Shown piece after piece: positions 6,662 to 9,976 of a stretch of 9,976 nucleotides of DNA. Under the pieces are notes generated by a model. It was not told the DNA's origin. It searched no databases and saw only the letters and a list, made by a program, of their open reading frames with translations. A program made the position numbers and the translations under genes. The DNA comes from an uncultured Lachnospira sp. (GTDB lineage Bacteria > Bacillota > Clostridia > Lachnospirales > Lachnospiraceae), in NCBI GenBank assembly GCA_900772425.1, contig CAAHEK010000287.1, forward strand, positions 1-9,976, read 5' to 3'. Within the stretch, counting starts at the first letter, position 1. Each line of letters opens with the position of its first letter.

Positions 6662-7783
6662 TTAATCTGCCGGATATTCTCCTTTCTTTGCAGAAGCTTT
6701 TTCCTTCAGCTTCGCTTTAAATGATGGTAATTTTATCATTCCTACTAATGTACCAATTCCATAAGAAATATGCAACAAGAAAAATAAAATTGGCAATGCA
6801 ATGCAGGTAATATTTCTCTTTTCCTTTTCACTTATTACTGACAGCACAGCCATCAAAACCGCAACAAACCAGTAAACTCCCCACATTAAACCAGTACAGA
6901 ACCACACAATCCTTGCAAGTACTAAAGGCACGCTTAAAACCAAAGCATTTCCTAATACTCCTGTTTTGGAAAGCATGCCAAATACTGTGCTTAACACCGT
7001 TGACAATATAATCGCCAGCACAAATAAAAACGGAACAAAATGATATGCCGACAGACATTCCTTACATACTCCGCTTGTAAGTCCTATCCAGTAACCATTG
7101 GCATATTTCTGCTTAAGCATTTTAGGAAGGCTGCTTCTTGTGTGCTGGTAAGAAATTATATCCGGCTCAAATCTTAACTTAAATCCTGCTTTCCTCATTC
7201 TGTAATGGATTTCATTATCTTCCGTTCTTGCAAGATCCTCATTAAAGCCTCCAATTTTATCAAAAACCTCACGCCTGTATGCGGCATGGAATAATGATTT
7301 GACATATGTTTTTCCCGGATTATTCCTATAAGGTGCAATGCTTGAACCAAACATTGAACTTTCCGCCATAAGAAGTGTATTTTTCCATTGTGTTGGTTCA
7401 TCTATTATGTTAGGTCTCTGACCTCCGCATATATATTCACCTTCATTAAGGACTGCCACATTCTTTTCCACAAAATCCTGTGGAATATGCGCGTGCGCAT
7501 CAACTTTTATTATCGCATCACCCTTATATTCCGAAAGTGCTACATTCCAGCCACATGGGAGTGTCCTTTTATTATTATCAAGAACCTTAACCCTCACAAA
7601 ACCATTTTTACTGCATTTATCGGCAAATTCCTGCATAATGGCTTTGGTTCTGTCTGTTGAGTTCCCATCAACAAGAACCACCTCCATCTTATCGTGTGGA
7701 TAGGTCTGTGCATTTATGTCTTCTAATATTGAATTTATCGTATTTTCTTCATTATATGCTATAACGCATAATGTAATAAACAT
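6662..7783 (-). CDS. Family 2 glycosyltransferase with C-terminal membrane helices, ExoA-like
   Basis: Likely adds a sugar from a nucleotide donor to a lipid-linked glycan at the inner face of the membrane. The 373-residue protein has a GT-A domain (about 1-235): ITLCVIAYNEENTINSIL (3-20), VLVDGNSTDRT (36-46) that binds the nucleotide, the metal-binding-like VDAHAH (94-99), CGGQRPNI, a probable catalytic-base region RTEDNEIHYRM (186-196), and a QHTRSS motif (213-218). Hydrophobic segments at about 249-272, 279-298, 300-318 and 327-348 anchor it, and the tail is basic. This plan resembles succinoglycan transferase ExoA; donor and acceptor are not predictable. ATG 7783 was preferred over ATG 7795 because TGAGGA (7789-7794) lies 5 nt upstream of it, while the earlier ATG follows a small hairpin without a clear ribosome site. 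Its stop is 26 bp before the dehydratase ATG. Confidence 0.87.
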   Translation of the reverse strand: MFITLCVIAYNEENTINSILEDINAQTYPHDKMEVVLVDGNSTDRTKAIMQEFADKCSKNGFVRVKVLDNNKRTLPCGWNVALSEYKGDAIIKVDAHAHIPQDFVEKNVAVLNEGEYICGGQRPNIIDEPTQWKNTLLMAESSMFGSSIAPYRNNPGKTYVKSLFHAAYRREVFDKIGGFNEDLARTEDNEIHYRMRKAGFKLRFEPDIISYQHTRSSLPKMLKQKYANGYWIGLTSGVCKECLSAYHFVPFLFVLAIILSTVLSTVFGMLSKTGVLGNALVLSVPLVLARIVWFCTGLMWGVYWFVAVLMAVLSVISEKEKRNITCIALPILFFLLHISYGIGTLVGMIKLPSFKAKLKEKASAKKGEYPAD

Positions 7784-7798
7784 ATCAATCCTCATTTC

Positions 7799-7813
7799 TT
7801 AGCAATCTGCTAA
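7799..7813 (-). other. Short perfect hairpin between the sugar transferase and GT2 genes
   Basis: TTAGCA (7799-7804) and TGCTAA (7808-7813) form a 6-bp stem with a 3-nt loop in a 42-bp spacer. There is no U-tract, so it is not a terminator. It lies just upstream of the Shine-Dalgarno TGAGGA (7789-7794) that serves ATG 7783, and would crowd the alternative ATG 7795. A role in translation or mRNA processing is possible but unproven. Confidence 0.4.
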
Positions 7814-7825
7814 ATCAGGTGTTAT

Positions 7826-8536
7826 TTACTCATGAATAGTCATTTTTTCGCTTCCCACAACTGAAGCAAATGTATCCCAGAGTACGCTCATATCAGATTT
7901 GAAGCCAAATTTTTTCAGACTGTCAAGATTGTATTTCATTTTTGCAGGCAATACTTCTTTAATATATGTCTCATCTGCGTTGTCTGCATCCTTAAGAAGC
8001 TTGTCCTCATCTTTATATGCTATACTTGTCCTTGATGTCAGCCCTGCCGGAAGCAGCAAAGTCGCATACATCTGAGGTGTATAGCTGTTTACATATTTTA
8101 TGACTTCAGGTCTTGTACCAACCAGTGTCATATCCCCCGCGAGGATATTAAACACCTGAGGGAACTCGTCCATCCTGTATTTACGAAGAAATGCTCCAAC
8201 TCTTGTTATTCTCGAATCATTATCAACAGTAACCGCAGAGCCTAACCTGCCTGCATTATTAACCATTGTTCTGAACTTATAAATCTTAAATATTCTTCCA
8301 TACTGGGTAACACGTTCCTGCCTGAAAAACACAGGGCCTTTTGAATCAAGCTTTACAAGAACCGCAATAACCAGCATCGGGATTGCAAGTACAATTAACA
8401 TAATCGAAGCTATAACTATATCAAGCACTCTTTTCATCGCAAACCATCTTCTGTGTTTGAGAATTATATTATAATACTTCCTTACTTCTTTATTTCTCAT
8501 TTTATCAGGTATATCATTCCATTTTCTAAGTTCCAT
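7826..8536 (-). CDS. Initiating phosphoglycosyltransferase (bacterial sugar transferase, WcaJ/PglC type)
   Basis: Transfers a phospho-sugar from a UDP-sugar to undecaprenyl phosphate, starting a polysaccharide repeat unit on the cytosolic membrane face. The 236-residue protein carries the monotopic phosphoglycosyltransferase domain: basic KR before a hydrophobic segment (about 37-62) with a helix-breaking proline (Pro53), then KLDSKGPVFFRQERVTQYGR (62-81), KIYKFRTM (84-91), and the catalytic Asp123-Glu124 in RKYRMDEFPQVFN. GDMTLVGTRPEV (134-145) and LLLPAGLTSRTSI are further hallmarks. A 33-residue head with LRKWNDIPDKMRNKEVRKYY precedes the membrane segment; clostridial relatives share a similar head, which supports ATG 8536 although no good ribosome site is visible there. 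The neighbouring dehydratase and aminotransferase suggest an amino-dideoxy-HexNAc phosphate as substrate; this is inference, and Gal/Glc/GalNAc phosphate is possible. Confidence 0.93.
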   Translation of the reverse strand: MELRKWNDIPDKMRNKEVRKYYNIILKHRRWFAMKRVLDIVIASIMLIVLAIPMLVIAVLVKLDSKGPVFFRQERVTQYGRIFKIYKFRTMVNNAGRLGSAVTVDNDSRITRVGAFLRKYRMDEFPQVFNILAGDMTLVGTRPEVIKYVNSYTPQMYATLLLPAGLTSRTSIAYKDEDKLLKDADNADETYIKEVLPAKMKYNLDSLKKFGFKSDMSVLWDTFASVVGSEKMTIHE

Positions 8537-8573
8537 AATTATATCAAACCATTAAACCTTTCAATGTTATTCA

Positions 8574-8598
8574 TAATTGAAATATCTGACTTCAATTA
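8574..8598 (-). other. AT-rich hairpin overlapping the aminotransferase stop codon
   Basis: TAATTGAA (8574-8581) and TTCAATTA (8591-8598) form a perfect 8-bp stem with a 9-nt loop. On the transcribed minus strand the stem begins at the TAA stop of the aminotransferase gene. No U-tract follows and the next gene starts 38 bp downstream, so it is more likely an intercistronic structure than a terminator. With so little GC the stem may be weak. Confidence 0.35.
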
Positions 8599-9804
8599 AC
8601 GTACACTTATTTCCCTGCGAAATTTATTGAAATTATCAATAACATAATCCACCTGCTCATCTGTAAGAAGTGTATGAAGCGGAAGTGTTATTTCATTCTT
8701 ATACATCTCAAATGAATTAGGGAAATCTTTAATATCAAATCCAAGCTTCTTATATGCAGTATGCATTGGCAGCGGCTTAAAATGCACATTTGTCGCAATT
8801 CCTTCCTCAGCAAGCTTTATAATAAGCTCATTTCTTTGTGCCTCATCAAATGACAGAACCTTAACAAGCATAAGGTGTCCGCTTGACGAATAAATGTCTG
8901 TATAATGATCAAGACAGCTAACATCCTCTGATGCAATTCCTTTTGTATACATATCAATAATCTCATGTCTTCTCATTAAAAGTTCAGGATATCTCTTCAT
9001 CTGAGCAAGACCTATAGCCGCTGTTATATCAGTCATATTGCACTTATAAGCTGTATCAACAATGTCATATTCCCACGCTCCAAGCTGCGTCTTAGCCAAA
9101 GCATCCTTAGACTGTCCGTGAAGTGATAAAAGCATTATATCCTTGTAAATTTCTTCATTATCAATTCCCGGAATTGTCTTCCATACAAGTGCTCCCCCCT
9201 CAGCGGTTGTAAAATTCTTAACCGCATGGAATGAAAAGCTTGTAAAATCAGCCTTGCTTCCTGCCATACAGCCTTTATATGATGCACCAAATGCATGTGC
9301 TGCATCTGCTAAGATAAGCACTCTTCCCAAGGCTTCACCATATTTATTCTTAGGAGTAAAAAGGTTCTTCTTTCTTTCAAGTATTTCAATTATTCTGTCA
9401 TAATCAACCATAACTCCGGCTATATCTACCGGAATAACCGCTTTGGTCTTATCTGTAATTGCTGCCTCAAGTGCATCATAATCAAGATGAAAACTCCCCG
9501 GTGCAACATCAATAAGCTTTAATGTTGCTCCAACATGACATACAACACTTGCAGAAGCTGTATATGTATATGCCGGAACAATAACCTCATCTCCCTCACC
9601 TATCCCGAATATCCTTAACGCAGTTTCCATACAGGCAGTTGCCGAATTAAGGCAGGCTCCCTTATCTGCATCACAAAATTCCGTAACTTCCTTTTCAAGC
9701 TGCTTGGTTCTTGGTCCTGTTGTTATCCAGCCTGAACGCATAGCCTCTGCTACTGACTCAATCTCTTTTTCTGTTATATCCGGTGGTGAAAATGGTATTT
9801 TCAT
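8596..9804 (-). CDS. DegT/DnrJ/EryC1/StrS-family sugar aminotransferase
   Basis: PLP-dependent enzyme that aminates a keto-sugar nucleotide, normally with glutamate as donor. The 402-residue protein is slightly above the usual 370-390. Visible motifs are SGWITTGPRTKQLE (24-37), CLNSATACMETALR (51-64) for PLP phosphate binding, DEVIVPAYTYTASA (72-85), LADAAHAFGASYKG (165-178) with Asp167 facing the pyridine nitrogen, and SFSFHAVKNFTTAEGGA (189-205) with Schiff-base Lys196. NVHFKPLPMHTAY near residue 340 is the typical C-terminal signature. An insert around 143-160 (RKKNLFTPKNKYGEALGR) accounts for the extra length. ATG 9804 has AGAGGA overlapping 9809-9814 about 4 nt upstream. With the 4,6-dehydratase three genes downstream it probably makes a UDP-4-amino-4,6-dideoxy-HexNAc, as PglE does; the exact stereochemistry cannot be read. 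First gene of the operon. Confidence 0.93.
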   Translation of the reverse strand: MKIPFSPPDITEKEIESVAEAMRSGWITTGPRTKQLEKEVTEFCDADKGACLNSATACMETALRIFGIGEGDEVIVPAYTYTASASVVCHVGATLKLIDVAPGSFHLDYDALEAAITDKTKAVIPVDIAGVMVDYDRIIEILERKKNLFTPKNKYGEALGRVLILADAAHAFGASYKGCMAGSKADFTSFSFHAVKNFTTAEGGALVWKTIPGIDNEEIYKDIMLLSLHGQSKDALAKTQLGAWEYDIVDTAYKCNMTDITAAIGLAQMKRYPELLMRRHEIIDMYTKGIASEDVSCLDHYTDIYSSSGHLMLVKVLSFDEAQRNELIIKLAEEGIATNVHFKPLPMHTAYKKLGFDIKDFPNSFEMYKNEITLPLHTLLTDEQVDYVIDNFNKFRREISVR

Positions 9805-9846
9805 ATTTTCCTCTCTTTCCTATTCAGGCAGTGTTTCTCTGTCTTA

Positions 9847-9874
9847 ATTATAGCCATTTTAGTATATTTTTAAA
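9847..9874 (-). promoter_or_regulatory. Candidate promoter for the minus-strand glycan operon
   Basis: On the minus strand a perfect -10 hexamer TATAAT (9847-9852) is preceded, with a 16-bp spacer, by TTTAAA (9869-9874), which matches 4 of 6 positions of the -35 consensus. Transcription would start near 9840, about 36 nt before the aminotransferase ATG. No clear terminator for the upstream gene ending at 9899 was seen, so read-through from that gene is also possible. Confidence 0.5.
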
Positions 9875-9898
9875 CTGTACTGTTACTTTATTGCAAAT

Positions 9899-9976
9899 TT
9901 ACTGCGAGGTTGCTGCCGTACTTGCCGCACTCTGTGTCGGTGAAGATTTATCCTCCACAAGTGATGGAAATGCATA
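9899..9976 (-). CDS. C-terminal end of an unidentified protein (partial, enters from right edge)
   Basis: The minus strand reads an open frame of 25 codons from the window edge to TAA at 9899-9901, ending YAFPSLVEDKSSPTQ and then a tail of A, S, T and Q. The base composition is richer in G+C than the AT-rich spacer that follows, which supports coding. A small-residue tail of this kind could be a disordered C-terminus, but too little is present to name a family. It lies 94 bp upstream of the aminotransferase start, in the same direction, so it may be the preceding gene of the same locus. Confidence 0.5.
   Translation of the reverse strand, partial: YAFPSLVEDKSSPTQSAASTAATSQ

Noticed and set aside
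5161..7660. Plus-strand open frames over the dehydratase and GT2 genes
   Set aside because: Low-complexity hydrophobic translations opposite well-supported genes; no independent coding evidence.
7784..7795. ATG 7795 as start of the GT2 gene (4 extra residues)
   Set aside because: The TGAGGA ribosome site overlaps this start and is correctly spaced for ATG 7783, whose product begins MFITLCVIAYNEE like many GT2 proteins. It remains possible but less likely.
1..9976. CRISPR array, insertion sequence, tRNA or rRNA, prophage or toxin-antitoxin genes
   Set aside because: No regularly spaced repeats, transposase-like frames, cloverleaf patterns or small paired toxin/antitoxin frames were seen. All substantial stretches are accounted for by glycan genes and the MerR-type gene.

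Overview
The window looks like a cell-surface polysaccharide locus of a low-GC Gram-positive bacterium, most likely a Clostridia/Lachnospiraceae-type gut or rumen anaerobe. This rests on AT-rich DNA, frequent AGA/ATA codons, strong AGGAG-type Shine-Dalgarno sites, and proteins (the sugar transferase and the DegT-type aminotransferase) that read like clostridial versions. The genus assignment is inference; no rRNA or species marker is present.

Layout. (1) Positions 1-906, minus strand: the first 302 codons of a protein joining an N-terminal MerR-type DNA-binding domain to a class I SAM-dependent methyltransferase domain. The gene runs off the left edge. (2) Positions 907-1004: a divergent regulatory region. 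It holds a perfect 13-bp palindrome inside a 19-bp promoter spacer, the geometry typical of MerR-controlled promoters, pointing towards the next operon. (3) Positions 1005-4658, plus strand: a complete dTDP-L-rhamnose operon in the order rfbA-rfbB-rfbD-rfbC (rmlA-B-D-C), which converts glucose-1-phosphate and dTTP to dTDP-L-rhamnose. (4) Positions 4694-4758: a long inverted repeat between two convergent operons, a probable bidirectional terminator. (5) Positions 4770-9804, minus strand, transcribed right to left: a DegT-family sugar aminotransferase, a WcaJ/PglC-type initiating phosphoglycosyltransferase, an ExoA-like family 2 glycosyltransferase with C-terminal membrane helices, and a large membrane-bound CapD/PglF/WbpM-type UDP-GlcNAc 4,6-dehydratase. 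(6) Positions 9805-9976: a probable promoter for that operon, and the last 25 codons of another minus-strand gene that enters from the right edge.

How they fit together. The dehydratase and aminotransferase together should make a UDP-2-acetamido-4-amino-2,4,6-trideoxyhexose, a precursor of the bacillosamine type. The phosphoglycosyltransferase could place this sugar, or another UDP-HexNAc, on undecaprenyl phosphate as the first residue of a repeat unit. The GT2 enzyme would extend the chain, and the rhamnose operon would supply dTDP-rhamnose to glycosyltransferases outside the window. No rhamnosyltransferase, flippase (Wzx) or polymerase (Wzy) is visible here.

No tRNA, rRNA, CRISPR array, insertion sequence or gene-free stretch above 300 bases was seen. 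The most distinctive element is the MerR-methyltransferase fusion with its palindromic 19-bp-spacer promoter facing the rhamnose operon.
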